From an uncultured Pelagimonas sp. (GTDB lineage Bacteria > Pseudomonadota > Alphaproteobacteria > Rhodobacterales > Rhodobacteraceae), in NCBI GenBank assembly GCA_947499735.1, contig CANMPP010000001.1, positions 186,001 through 250,000 of the forward strand: a stretch of 64,000 nt of DNA, given 5' to 3'. The notes under the pieces are model-generated. The model was not told where the DNA came from. It saw only the letters and a program-made list of their open reading frames with translations, and made no database searches. Position numbers and translations under genes: made by a program. Positions 44,141-53,225 of this stretch are shown piece after piece; the first letter of the stretch is position 1, and each line of letters starts with the position of its first letter.

Positions 44141-44867
44141 GCGCCTTATGAAACCTAAGATCCGCCTGTATGTAGATGAGCCTCTGGGGCAGGGGCAAGC
44201 CGTTCCGTTGTCGCGGGAGCATGCGCATTACCTTTTTGGTGTCATGCGTCAGCAAATAGGTGCGCGGGTTGCGTTATTTAATGGACGTGATGGTGAATGG
44301 AGCGCTGAAGTCGTCGAGGCCGGAAAACGTGGAGGCCTTTTGGTTTGCATGGAACAAACGGCTCCACTGCACATGCCGCCTGATTTGTGGCTGCTTTTCG
44401 CTCCGATCAAAAAGGCCCGCACTGATTTTATCGTCGAAAAAGCAGCGGAAATGGGCGCGCGTCGCATCGTTCCGGTTCAAACCGAGTTTACAAATTCCGA
44501 ACGTATCCGGCAGGATCGGCTACAGGCCCATGCGGTTGAAGCGGCTGAACAATGTGGGGGCACGTTTGTGCCTGAAGTCGCCGATTTGGTGAAGTTGGAT
44601 CGTTTGTTGTCTGATTGGGATCCTGAACGGCAGTTGATGTTTTGTGATGAGGCCGAGGTTGGCGCTGCAAAAACACTGGCATCTGCCAAACCGGGCCCAT
44701 GGGCAATTTTGATCGGCCCGGAAGGTGGGTTTTCAGATGCCGAGAGGACCCGTTTGCAAGGACTATCCTTCGCGCATGTGGTCAGCTTAGGCCCCCGCAT
44801 TTTGCGGGCCGACACAGCGGCAGTGGCGGCAATGACTGTTTGGCAACAGATCTTAGGGGATTGGTAG
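44139..44867 (+). CDS. rsmE: 16S rRNA (uracil1498-N3)-methyltransferase
   Basis: 242 residues from the ATG at 44139 (or 239 from the ATG at 44148). N-terminal PUA-like domain (LSREHAHYLFGVMR), then a SPOUT-class knotted methyltransferase with LIGPEGGFSDAER and the closing LGPRILRADTAAVAAM. Makes m3U1498 in 16S rRNA. Stop is directly followed by the ATG of the next gene with no gap, beginning a five-gene co-directional run. Confidence 0.94.
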   Translation: MRLMKPKIRLYVDEPLGQGQAVPLSREHAHYLFGVMRQQIGARVALFNGRDGEWSAEVVEAGKRGGLLVCMEQTAPLHMPPDLWLLFAPIKKARTDFIVEKAAEMGARRIVPVQTEFTNSERIRQDRLQAHAVEAAEQCGGTFVPEVADLVKLDRLLSDWDPERQLMFCDEAEVGAAKTLASAKPGPWAILIGPEGGFSDAERTRLQGLSFAHVVSLGPRILRADTAAVAAMTVWQQILGDW

Positions 44868-45716
44868 ATGCTACGTGAAGCTACCCGTGAAGATGCTGCG
44901 GCAATTGATGCCTTTTTGGTTCCTTATACCGAGACATCCATGTTTTTGCGCGGTAACATCTTCGCACATGGTATTGGATGGTCTGAGGATCGGCATTCTA
45001 CGCGTGTCTGGATTTGGGAAGATGCTGGGATCCATGCGGTCTTTGGTCTGACCAAAGGTGGCTATCTGATGATCCAGATGCCAGAAATATTGCCGCGTGC
45101 TTTGGCCAGCTTTGCAAATGCTGTTGTGGGAGAAACCGTCATTGGAATGACTGGGGCAACTGATCAAGTTGGTCCGGCATTGGCGGCGCTGAACCTGCAA
45201 GATAGGAAGTATACGTTGCTGAGGGTGGAACCGCTTTATCGTCTTTCTCTAGCAGATCTGCCCGTCAACGTGGAACAATCGCGCCCGGTTTTGCAAAGTG
45301 ACATTCCGGTTTTGGAAGAGTGGTTTGCTGATTATTTGATTGATATTGGCACGGTCCCAAGTCGTGCAGAGGCCGAAAAACAAGCAGCAACACGTGCTGC
45401 CAATGCGCCGGGGTCAACGGTGCAGATGCTGATACAAGATGGCGCAACTGTTGCAATGGCTTCCCTGCATGCTCAAGTTGATGGAACGGTTCAGGTGGGC
45501 GGGGTCTATGTCCCACCAGAATTGCGAAATCGCGGATTGGGACGCAAAGTGGTAACCGCACTATTGTCAAATGCCATGGCAAACGGTGCGCAAGAAGCGA
45601 TCCTGTTTGCAGCTTCGGAAACGGCCGCGCATGTCTATGAAACAATAGGTTTTCATAAAATTGGAACTTATAAATTGGCGATTTTGACCAATCCCGTTGA
45701 AATCACCGCTTCGTGA
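44868..45716 (+). CDS. GNAT-family acetyltransferase, paralogue A
   Basis: 282 residues. An N-terminal half with AIDAFLVPYTETSMFLRGNI and WIWEDAGIHAVFGLTKGGYL is shared with the next gene. The C-terminal half is a GNAT fold with the acetyl-CoA loop VYVPPELRNRGLGRKVVTAL. The two-part architecture is like double-GNAT proteins in which the first half has decayed. Substrate unknown. Confidence 0.85.
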   Translation: MLREATREDAAAIDAFLVPYTETSMFLRGNIFAHGIGWSEDRHSTRVWIWEDAGIHAVFGLTKGGYLMIQMPEILPRALASFANAVVGETVIGMTGATDQVGPALAALNLQDRKYTLLRVEPLYRLSLADLPVNVEQSRPVLQSDIPVLEEWFADYLIDIGTVPSRAEAEKQAATRAANAPGSTVQMLIQDGATVAMASLHAQVDGTVQVGGVYVPPELRNRGLGRKVVTALLSNAMANGAQEAILFAASETAAHVYETIGFHKIGTYKLAILTNPVEITAS

Positions 45717-45786
45717 AAACCGCATCGTAACTTTCTGATCCGATCTTTGGCTTAGTGATATCAAGCCTCTAGAACGGAGCAAAATT

Positions 45787-46743
45787 GTGACCCCAAATCA
45801 ATTTCCCAGCCAAAATGCGCGATCTGCCATGCCTTTGAATGTAGACATGTCAGCGCTTCATAACCCTTCCATTGGATCGCCACAGCCATTCCTTCGTGAA
45901 GCGGATATGCGTGATCGCGCCAATATCGATATTTTTCTGGGGTATCATGCGGAAACATCCATGTTTCTACGTTCCAACCTTGCTCAGCACGGGATTGGTT
46001 TATCAGCACATGCACATGCAACCCGCTACTTCATCTGGGAAGAAGAAGGCGCTGTGTTAGCTGTGTTTGGTTTGACCAATGAAGGTTTTGTTATTTCACA
46101 GGCCCCGAATTGCCCTGCTGCTGGCTATTTTGCCTTTGCAGAGGCGATTAAAGGCGAAGCTGTTCGCGGATTGAACGGGCCGTCTTCACAAATCTCTCGT
46201 CTTATTGTCGCGCTTGAACTGGCCGGTCGTCGTTTCACAATCAATCAAGAAGAACCCTTGATGACACTGGATTTGGCTGAACTGGGTGCGCTGAATGCCG
46301 AGACGCGTCGCCCGACTCAGGAAGATGTTCCGCTTTTGACACAGTGGTTTTACGATTTTGCGCGCGAAACACGGTTTAACACCGAAAAAGATGCGCGTTT
46401 CTTCGCCCCCTATTTGGCATTGGGCGCCGTGGCCGAGGGCGGTTTGCGCCTGTTGCTGGAAAATGATGAACCGGTGGCGATGGCTGGTGTGAATGCAATT
46501 GCCGACAACTGCGTTCAAATCGGTGGTATTTTCGTTCCTGAGAAACTACGTGGCAATGGGTTGGGCGGTCAGGTCTCCCATGCACTTCTACAGGAATTGC
46601 GCGATTGGGGTGCCCATTCGGCAATTCTGTTCGCGAACAATCCTTCCGCGTTGCGTTGCTATCAAAAGCTTGGCTTTTCCCACCGTGCCGCGTATCGAGT
46701 GGCTATGTTGGAAAATGCAGCTGTGATTGGCACCCGTGAATGA
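45787..46743 (+). CDS. GNAT-family acetyltransferase, paralogue B
   Basis: 318 residues; begins with GTG and has a 33-residue extension compared with paralogue A. Shared features: IDIFLGYHAETSMFLRSNLA, FIWEEEGAVLAVFGLTNEGF and the GNAT loop IFVPEKLRGNGLGGQVSHAL. The tandem arrangement and motif-by-motif agreement point to an old duplication. Its stop overlaps the start of the following membrane protein (ATGA). Confidence 0.85.
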   Translation: MTPNQFPSQNARSAMPLNVDMSALHNPSIGSPQPFLREADMRDRANIDIFLGYHAETSMFLRSNLAQHGIGLSAHAHATRYFIWEEEGAVLAVFGLTNEGFVISQAPNCPAAGYFAFAEAIKGEAVRGLNGPSSQISRLIVALELAGRRFTINQEEPLMTLDLAELGALNAETRRPTQEDVPLLTQWFYDFARETRFNTEKDARFFAPYLALGAVAEGGLRLLLENDEPVAMAGVNAIADNCVQIGGIFVPEKLRGNGLGGQVSHALLQELRDWGAHSAILFANNPSALRCYQKLGFSHRAAYRVAMLENAAVIGTRE

Positions 46744-47270
46744 CATGGATTAGACCGGAACTCTTATTTGCTCTGCGCCGGTGGCGCGACGCATGTTTGG
46801 GTGTTCTGGTCTTAGCTATTGGCGCCAGATGGGTATTTGGTCTGACTGGCGGTTTGCTGCATTGGTTTGGCTTTCTGATCATGTTTGTCGGGGCCTGTTT
46901 GACTTTCTTGGGTGCAAGGCGTGCTTTGCTTTTACAGGATGGTGCAGGCCTGGGGCTGGTCGATGTTAGGGAAAGACTGATAACGTATATGTCGCCGAAT
47001 GGTGGGGGTGATTTATCCATCGACGGCTTGTCCTATGTGGCTATTCGCGTTGGTGGGACACCTCGCGAGATAGATCAAATTGCCGAGATTAAGCCAATTT
47101 GGATTCTGCGCGGGCAGGACGGGGAATTGCAGGTGCCCTGTGATGCAAAGGGTTCGGAAAATCTATTAGATGCAATGACCTGTTTGCCGAATATCGATAT
47201 CTCACTTGCGATTAAAGCGCTATCATCATCAACCCCAAACACATTTGTGATCTGGCAAAAAAAGCCCTGA
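46740..47270 (+). CDS. Uncharacterised membrane protein
   Basis: 176 residues. Two transmembrane helices (about 15-60, ALRRWRDACLGVLVLAIGAR and FGFLIMFVGACLTFLGARRA) precede a cytoplasmic beta-rich domain of about 110 residues. The pattern of RRALLLQDGAG and ERLITYMSP resembles PH-like membrane-associated domains, but this is by eye only. Translationally coupled to the GNAT gene and 95 bases from gshA. Confidence 0.75.
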   Translation: MTWIRPELLFALRRWRDACLGVLVLAIGARWVFGLTGGLLHWFGFLIMFVGACLTFLGARRALLLQDGAGLGLVDVRERLITYMSPNGGGDLSIDGLSYVAIRVGGTPREIDQIAEIKPIWILRGQDGELQVPCDAKGSENLLDAMTCLPNIDISLAIKALSSSTPNTFVIWQKKP

Positions 47271-47365
47271 GAGCTCAGAGCGTTCTGCTCTCCATTGACA
47301 CTGGTTACGTTTGTGCGCATGGCTTGCAGGACCGAGCAAGAGAACAGCGCACGGAGCGTCGCAAA

Positions 47366-48736
47366 ATGTCCATTCCTCAATCCGGCGGAGCGCCAATTGA
47401 ATCCTATACCCAACTGGCCGAATATCTGGCTTCGGGATGTAAACCGAAAGAGGATTGGCGCATTGGGACCGAACATGAAAAATTCGGATACTGCACGGAT
47501 AGTTTGAAACCACTGCCCTATGACGGCCAACGCTCAATCCGAGCGGTTCTAGAGGCATTGCGAGATCGTCATGGTTGGGATGGTGTGTTCGAAGGCGAAC
47601 ATATCATCGGCCTGACCAAAGATGGTGCCAATATCAGTTTGGAACCAGGCGGAGCATTGGAATTATCCGGTGCACCGCTGGAAACAATTCACCAAACTTG
47701 TGACGAGGTGAACGAGCATTTGCGCGATGTCAAAGCCATCGCATCCGAGATCGGTGTTGGGTTCGTTGGGCTGGGCGCTGCACCGATTTGGCAGCACGAA
47801 GAAATGCCTTTGATGCCGAAAGGCCGCTATCAGCTGATGGACAGCTATATGCAAAAGGTCGGCACAATGGGCACGTCGATGATGCGACGGACGACCACGG
47901 TTCAGGTCAATCTCGATTTCGGATCAGAAGCTGACATGGTGCAGAAGATGCGCGTTGCTTTGGCTTTGCAGCCGGTGGCGGTCGCATTATTCGCGAATTC
48001 CCCCTTCTTTGAAGGCAAGGTGAACAATCATCAGAGCTGGCGGTCCTATATCTGGCGGCATCTAGATGACGCGCGTACAGGTATGTTGCCCTTTGTATTT
48101 GAGGATGGGTTTGGCTTTGAGGCGTGGGTGGAATACGCGCTGGATGTTCCGATGTATTTTGTCTATCGCGACGGAAAATATATTGACGCGCTGGGCCAAT
48201 CTTTCCGTGATTTCCTAAAGGGTGAATTGCCTGCATTGCCCGGCGAAAAACCCTTGATGAGCGATTGGGCAGATCACCTTACGACAGCCTTCCCAGAAGC
48301 GCGTATGAAGAAATTTATCGAAATGCGCGGTGCTGACGGTGGGCCATGGCGGCGTCTTTGTGCATTGCCTGCATTCTGGGTCGGTCTGATGTATGATCAA
48401 GGGGCTTTGGATGCAGCATGGGATCTTGTCAAAGGCTGGGATGCCGGCACGCGCGAAGCGTTACGGATTGCTGCGTCTGAAGACGGGCTGCGGGCAAAAG
48501 TTGGCGGCATAGATATGCACGAACTTGCCGCTGAGGTTTTGAAAATTTCTGAAGCAGGCCTTGCCGCGCGGGCACGGCCTGGCGTGGGCGGTCTCGTACC
48601 TGATGAAACGCATTTCCTGAACACTTTGAAGGAAAGCATTGAAACGGGTAAAACGCCGGCGGATGAATTGTTGGACCATTACCATGGCGATTGGGGTGGC
48701 GATCTGACAAAAATTTATAAAGCCTTCAGCTATTAA
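47366..48736 (+). CDS. gshA: Glutamate-cysteine ligase (plant/alphaproteobacterial type)
   Basis: 456 residues from the ATG at 47366. Motifs of class 3 GCL: GTEHEKFGY, the strand ISLEPGGALELSGAP, the core TTTVQVNLDFGSEADMVQKM, and FEGKVNNHQSWRSYIW. Makes gamma-glutamylcysteine, the first step to glutathione. GshA from alphaproteobacteria groups with plant enzymes, which helps the taxonomic call. The upstream gap has a SD-like GCACGGAGCG. Confidence 0.95.
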   Translation: MSIPQSGGAPIESYTQLAEYLASGCKPKEDWRIGTEHEKFGYCTDSLKPLPYDGQRSIRAVLEALRDRHGWDGVFEGEHIIGLTKDGANISLEPGGALELSGAPLETIHQTCDEVNEHLRDVKAIASEIGVGFVGLGAAPIWQHEEMPLMPKGRYQLMDSYMQKVGTMGTSMMRRTTTVQVNLDFGSEADMVQKMRVALALQPVAVALFANSPFFEGKVNNHQSWRSYIWRHLDDARTGMLPFVFEDGFGFEAWVEYALDVPMYFVYRDGKYIDALGQSFRDFLKGELPALPGEKPLMSDWADHLTTAFPEARMKKFIEMRGADGGPWRRLCALPAFWVGLMYDQGALDAAWDLVKGWDAGTREALRIAASEDGLRAKVGGIDMHELAAEVLKISEAGLAARARPGVGGLVPDETHFLNTLKESIETGKTPADELLDHYHGDWGGDLTKIYKAFSY

Positions 48737-49230
48737 GGCCCTAAACCGTTTTAAAATGAATGGCGCGGGACACGCTTTACGTAGTTAGAGCATGTCCTGA
48801 CCGGTCCGTCATGGTCGAGTGAATACGTGACTTACGGGCCTCAGAGCTATTTCTGACGTATGACGCCCGGTTTTATGTTGCGTGATACGCGAGCAACCAC
48901 ACCGAGGCTGACATACGCATTGTGGATGTTGTCCATAAGACCAACGGTCGCCTTTACCGTCAGATCCCGGTCTCATGTTTAGGTGGGGGCGTTTAGGAAA
49001 CACGAGACCGGGGGAAGCCTGACCAGCTACAACCTTTGTTTGTCCGCTTAAATGGGCGTAAATATGAATGGAAAAAGGCATTTGTTCGACGTGAAAAAAT
49101 TAGTGAAAGATATAATAAAATTAGTATCTTACGATTTTCAGCGTCAGCTCATGACATGCATTGTCGCGCAGCAGGTTCGTATGTCGTTTATTTTAAAATC
49201 TCGGCAGCAGATTTTGCAGTTTCAGGCAAA
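48737..49230. other. Gene-free 494-base region with a long hairpin
   Basis: No convincing gene on either strand between gshA and the anti-sigma gene. The notable feature is a stem at 48966-49012: CCCGGTCTC-A-TGTTT pairs with AAACA-C-GAGACCGGG, 14 pairs with one mismatch, around a 17-base loop. It could be a structured RNA or a remnant; no named RNA family fits what I can see. The stretch from 49050 to 49230 turns AT-rich. Confidence 0.5.
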
Positions 49231-49716
49231 TCAAATAGGGATTTCGAGATAGGTTCGGTTGCCTGTCTGGGTCTTTGTGTATTTGATCACGCTTGCAATC
49301 GAATGGATCATCAGCCAGCCAAATCCGCCCTCGGGCAATGCGGATTTTGGCCCCGTCAGATCTGGGAATTGGGCACTTGGGATCGTTTCATTCGGCATTG
49401 GTTGACCGTTGTCTAAGATGACTGTGCGAAACAAATTGTTGCGGTAGCAAAACAGAATAGTGATTTCGCCGTCTGAATGATTTGAATAGGCGTGCTCAAC
49501 GACGTTATTCAAAACCTCGGCCATGACTTGTTCGATACGTTCACATAGATCGTCAGGTGCTGAACATTCTAGAAGTGTGCTTTCTAGCTGCTGCAACGCG
49601 CCACGCACGTCCAATGCAGTGCTAGAGATTCGGATTTCTTGGTCCAAACCTTGTGTCTCTACTTCTGAGACTTTCTGCGGATGGGGGGCCGCGGAAGGAG
49701 GGTATTTCGAAGTCAT
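49231..49716 (-). CDS. Anti-sigma-type histidine-kinase-like ATPase (RsbW family)
   Basis: 161 residues: HATPase_c_2 domain with the N-box EVLNNVVEHAYSNH, G1 box LDNGQPMP and G2 box GGFGWLMIHSI. RsbW-like proteins bind a sigma factor or an anti-anti-sigma protein and phosphorylate it on Ser/Thr. The start overlaps the stop of the STAS gene by four bases. No sigma factor or PP2C phosphatase is adjacent, so the partner network is incomplete here. Confidence 0.88.
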   Translation of the reverse strand: MTSKYPPSAAPHPQKVSEVETQGLDQEIRISSTALDVRGALQQLESTLLECSAPDDLCERIEQVMAEVLNNVVEHAYSNHSDGEITILFCYRNNLFRTVILDNGQPMPNETIPSAQFPDLTGPKSALPEGGFGWLMIHSIASVIKYTKTQTGNRTYLEIPI

Positions 49717-50042
49717 GGTGTCTTTAAAGACTCCAAACTGTCATGGATTTTGAAAATTGTATCCATGCGCGTCATGCGGAAAACCTTTTTCACAGCCGGG
49801 GTTAAAGCCGCCAGTTCCAGTTTCCGTTCATCGCCCTGCAGCTTCATGGCAGCAACGATTGCGCCCAATCCACTGGAATCGATAAAGCCAACCTGTTCCA
49901 GATCCAAAATAATCCGCGCTGGCGCGTCTTGGGATAATTCGCGAATGCCGTCTTTGAATTGGATCGCGACAGCCGCATCGATCCGTGATTCATTCACGGT
50001 AATGATACACGCATCCCCAGTCAGCTTTTTGTCGAGATTCAT
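49713..50042 (-). CDS. STAS-domain anti-anti-sigma factor
   Basis: 109 residues. The STAS fold has the phosphorylation loop LEQVGFIDSSGLGAIVAAMK, where the first or second Ser would be the target of the adjacent kinase. Acts as the partner-switch protein of the RsbV/RsbW scheme. Four-base overlap with the kinase gene; promoter presumably in the 180-base gap before the divergent fRMsr gene. Confidence 0.9.
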   Translation of the reverse strand: MNLDKKLTGDACIITVNESRIDAAVAIQFKDGIRELSQDAPARIILDLEQVGFIDSSGLGAIVAAMKLQGDERKLELAALTPAVKKVFRMTRMDTIFKIHDSLESLKTP

Positions 50043-50222
50043 ACTAGCCTCATAGATAGTGTTCGAGTTGATACAGGGTCAAAGCGTAGATCCAGAGGGT
50101 TACGATAAGATTTTCGTTTTGCCATTCAGATAAATTTTCCTGAGATTTTCACAAAAAATGATAAACGGCGGTGCATATGCTTTTGTCTGGTCGCATCTTG
50201 GCAATCAGTTTAGGGTTGTCAC

Positions 50223-50684
50223 ATGACCCTAGACTATTGCGAACTTGCCCAGATATGTGCGGCTTTGACCGAAGGCGAAACGGATCCCGTCGCACTCATG
50301 GCAACATTGGCATGTGAAATTCATCATGCAGATGATCGCTTCGATTGGACCGGGTTTTACCGGGTTGTTGCGCCAGATCAGTTGAAAATCGGTCCCTATC
50401 AGGGCGTCCATGCTTGTCTGAGCATCCCTTTTGACAGGGGTGTCTGCGGCGTGTGTGCGCGCGAAGAGGTTGCAAAGATTGTTGCAGATGTCCATGCGTT
50501 TCCGGGATACATTGCCTGTTCCAGTACAACGCAATCAGAATTGGTCCTGCCCGTTTGGAATGGGCGCGGCAAATTGATTGGCGTCTTGGATATCGACAGC
50601 GACCAGCCAGGCGCCTTCACTTTAGAAGATGCGGTCGAACTGGCGGAAATTCTACATACGGCCTTTGGACAGGTGAAAAAATGA
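50223..50684 (+). CDS. msrC: Free methionine-(R)-sulfoxide reductase (GAF domain)
   Basis: 153 residues, a single GAF domain. Family motifs are present: FYRVV, GPYQGVHACLSIPFDRGVCG and VHAFPGYIACSSTTQSELV with the three conserved Cys, and PVWNGRGKLIGVLDIDSDQP. Reduces free methionine-R-sulfoxide using thioredoxin. The stop overlaps the pseudouridine synthase start by four bases. Confidence 0.9.
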   Translation: MTLDYCELAQICAALTEGETDPVALMATLACEIHHADDRFDWTGFYRVVAPDQLKIGPYQGVHACLSIPFDRGVCGVCAREEVAKIVADVHAFPGYIACSSTTQSELVLPVWNGRGKLIGVLDIDSDQPGAFTLEDAVELAEILHTAFGQVKK

Positions 50685-51361
50685 CGACCTCAGATATGCA
50701 ACCCAGCACATTCACGCCAACAGAATATATGCCGCCGCAATGTGATTTGGAGGTCCTTTACGAGGATGATCACCTGCTTGCTGTCAACAAGCCACATGGA
50801 TTGCTATCTGTGCCTGGACGGGGCCCGCATCTGGCGGATTGCTTGATATCTCGGGTGCAAGAGACGTTTCCAATGGCCTTGCTGGTGCATCGTCTGGATC
50901 GCGATACATCAGGTGTCGTGGTGTTTGGCATGACGGCCCATGCACAACGTAACCTCAGCGCGCAGTTCGAAGCGCGTAGCACCAAAAAGACCTATATCGC
51001 GCGGGTTCTCGGCGAGGTTACGCCACGCTTGGGCGAAGTCGATCTGCCGCTGATCGTGGATTGGCCCAACCGCCCTTTGCAAAAAGTGTGTCATGAAACG
51101 GGCAAACCAGCGCTGACCGAGTACAAGGTCGTTAAATCCGGCGATGGCGAAAGCCGTATGCGCCTGACGCCCCATACGGGGCGGTCCCATCAATTGCGCG
51201 TCCACATGCTGGCGTTGGGCCACCCGATCCTAGGCGACCCGCTCTATATGCCCGACCTTGCCGCGAATTACCCGCGCATGATGTTGCACGCAGAAGAGTT
51301 GCGCGTGAACCATCCTGATACCGGTAAGGGGCTGAAGTTTCGGGCTAAGGCGGGGTTTTGA
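50681..51361 (+). CDS. RluA-family RNA pseudouridine synthase
   Basis: 226 residues from the ATG at 50681. Catalytic motif LVHRLDRDTSGVVVFG (Asp about 70), Tyr/basic motif KKTYIARVLG and binding motif THTGRSHQLRVHM-like (TPHTGRSHQLRVHM). No S4 domain, so RluA type (position 746 of 23S rRNA and tRNA U32 in E. coli RluA). Start overlaps the fRMsr stop; long upstream frame belongs to a shadow of that gene. Confidence 0.92.
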   Translation: MTTSDMQPSTFTPTEYMPPQCDLEVLYEDDHLLAVNKPHGLLSVPGRGPHLADCLISRVQETFPMALLVHRLDRDTSGVVVFGMTAHAQRNLSAQFEARSTKKTYIARVLGEVTPRLGEVDLPLIVDWPNRPLQKVCHETGKPALTEYKVVKSGDGESRMRLTPHTGRSHQLRVHMLALGHPILGDPLYMPDLAANYPRMMLHAEELRVNHPDTGKGLKFRAKAGF

Positions 51362-51447
51362 TCAAAACAGTTCTTTAAAAATCTATTTTTGAGTCTAAAA
51401 TATCGTATTCTCAGTGGTTGTAGTGTTTAAGTTCTAGGACAGGTTTT

Positions 51448-52287
51448 TTGCGGACGTTGGATCACAATTTTACTGTTTACATCGATGAAAGCGGCGAACC
51501 GGGCGTAGCTCAAATTAGGGGCGAACAGACGCCAGGGGCTTCACCTTACTTTGCTCTAGGTGCAGTTGTTTGTATAGAATCCGCGGAGGTGATGGTACGA
51601 AACCTACTTAGTGAATTTAAACAAACAATTAGAAAGAAATCTTGGAAGCATGCCACAGAACTCAAGCATGCTGAAAAGGTTCTGTTTGCGCGGCAAATGT
51701 CGACGTTACCGCAAAGGTATTTTTGTGTAATTTCCAACAAGTCTACGTTGGGTGGGTATAAAGACTTCATCGATGCGGATGCCCATAAATTTTACAATAA
51801 ATGTGCCAAATACTTGCTGGAATGTGTTTGTAGTTACTTGGGTACAAAAGGGGTTCGGCAGGAAAGCGTCAATGTCGTGTTTGAAGAACGAAATCATGAT
51901 TATGACGCACTTCGAAGATATCTGACGATAGTAAGAGATAAGCCTATTTATCCGCAGAGCAGATCGTTGAAGCTTCTCAATCCATTTTCAATTTCCACAA
52001 GACGAAAAGGCGAAGAGGACATGCTTGAGTTCGCAGATTTTGTTGCCTATTCCGCATTTCAATGTACCAATAAATCCCAGTCAAATTATTTTATTCCAGA
52101 GCCAAGATACTTTAAGGAGTTAAGTAGAAACTTAGCAGCCAACTCAAATGGATCCCCGCTAGGAGTTGGGCTGAAATGCATACATTCTCTAAAAGACTTG
52201 CAGCTAGACAAAGATGTCGAAGACCTTTTCCTCGGCATTCAAGCTAAAAAACCAACTGGCAATTTCGAACGTTTCCAAGTTACCTAA
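51448..52287 (+). CDS. DUF3800 protein
   Basis: 279 residues starting with TTG at 51448; ribosome-like CTAGGACAGG before it. The opening FTVYIDESGEPG and late acidic residues EEDMLEFADFVAYSAF match DUF3800, a family with an RNase H-like fold often found near mobile or defence genes. GC falls to 19 of 60 bases at 51601-51660, far below its flanks, which suggests horizontal acquisition. Lone gene between rluA-type and xthA. Nuclease activity is inference. Confidence 0.82.
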   Translation: MRTLDHNFTVYIDESGEPGVAQIRGEQTPGASPYFALGAVVCIESAEVMVRNLLSEFKQTIRKKSWKHATELKHAEKVLFARQMSTLPQRYFCVISNKSTLGGYKDFIDADAHKFYNKCAKYLLECVCSYLGTKGVRQESVNVVFEERNHDYDALRRYLTIVRDKPIYPQSRSLKLLNPFSISTRRKGEEDMLEFADFVAYSAFQCTNKSQSNYFIPEPRYFKELSRNLAANSNGSPLGVGLKCIHSLKDLQLDKDVEDLFLGIQAKKPTGNFERFQVT

Positions 52288-52323
52288 TTTAAGTTGCGGT
52301 TACGACCTGTTTGTAAGTTCTTG

Positions 52324-53115
52324 CTAAACATCAAACGTCGCAAACACTGGGGCGTGGTCTGACGGCTGTTCCCAGCCACGCGCGTCGCGCAACACCCGGC
52401 TGGAATGCGCTTTTGGGGCGATGTCGGGTGTGGCCCAGATGTGGTCTAGGCGGCGGCCTTTGTCGGCGGCGTTCCAGTCTTTCGCGCGGTAGGACCACCA
52501 GCTGTATAGCTTGCCTTCGGGGATGTCTTTGCGTGTCACATCCACCCAGTCACCTGCTTGCATAACGGCGTCCAGATGTTCGACCTCAATCGGGGTGTGC
52601 GAGACAATTTTCAGCAGCTGCTTGTGGGACCAAACGTCATCTTCAAGCGGAGCAATGTTCAAATCACCCACAAGGATAGATTTTTCAGGCTTATCGGTTG
52701 CAAACCAATCGCGCATATCCGTCAGGTAATCCAGTTTCTGACCAAATTTTTCGTTCTTTTCGCGATCAGGAATATCACCGCCCGCTGGGACGTAGAAATT
52801 GTGGATCACAACACCGTTTTCCAGCCGCCCCGCAATATGGCGGGCATGATCATCCAAACCGCCGAAATACTGTTTGCTGACCTCTTCAATCGGGGTTTTG
52901 GACAGGATCGCCACGCCATTATAGCCCTTTTGCCCGTTGGCGACCATGTGGGGATAGCCAATCTCGGCAAACACCTCGAGGGGGATTTTATCAACCGGGC
53001 TTTTGGTTTCTTGCAGGCACAGCACATCTGGGGCTTCACCCGTCAGCAGATCCGCAACGATCCCTTTGCGCAAGCGGACCGAGTTGATGTTCCAGGTGGC
53101 AAGGGTGAAAGACAT
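52324..53115 (-). CDS. xthA: Exodeoxyribonuclease III
   Basis: 263 residues from the ATG at 53115, the start used by the family (FTLATWNINSVRLRKG); the frame upstream belongs to leader sequence. Active-site motifs LCLQETKS, YNGVAILSK, VPAGGD, GDLNIAP and the final PSDHAPV are intact. AP endonuclease and 3'-exonuclease for base-excision repair. Confidence 0.95.
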   Translation of the reverse strand: MSFTLATWNINSVRLRKGIVADLLTGEAPDVLCLQETKSPVDKIPLEVFAEIGYPHMVANGQKGYNGVAILSKTPIEEVSKQYFGGLDDHARHIAGRLENGVVIHNFYVPAGGDIPDREKNEKFGQKLDYLTDMRDWFATDKPEKSILVGDLNIAPLEDDVWSHKQLLKIVSHTPIEVEHLDAVMQAGDWVDVTRKDIPEGKLYSWWSYRAKDWNAADKGRRLDHIWATPDIAPKAHSSRVLRDARGWEQPSDHAPVFATFDV

Positions 53116-53175
53116 GGGCGCTGCTCCGATTTGTTCAGGGTCTGTTCTGGCAAGAACAGCGCATATGTGCAAGCA

Positions 53176-53204
53176 AAAAGCCCCGCCGGATGGCGAGGCT
53201 TTTC
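53176..53204 (-). terminator. Terminator of the peroxiredoxin gene
   Basis: AAAAGCC-CCGCC pairs with GGCGA-GGCTTTT around GGAT with one mismatch; T run on the minus strand downstream of the peroxiredoxin stop. Confidence 0.85.
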
Positions 53205-53225
53205 GGTTCAGATTGGTTTGAAATC

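Noticed and set aside
48737-49230. Idea that the gap encodes 6S RNA, tmRNA or a flaG-like gene remnant
   Set aside because: I could not find tmRNA coding-tag or T-loop features, nor the 6S bubble; a DIRIVD...RQIP stretch is too short to call a flaG remnant.
49052-49252. 66-codon plus-strand frame
   Set aside because: Overlaps the 3' end of the anti-sigma gene on the opposite strand and lies in AT-rich DNA where chance frames are common.
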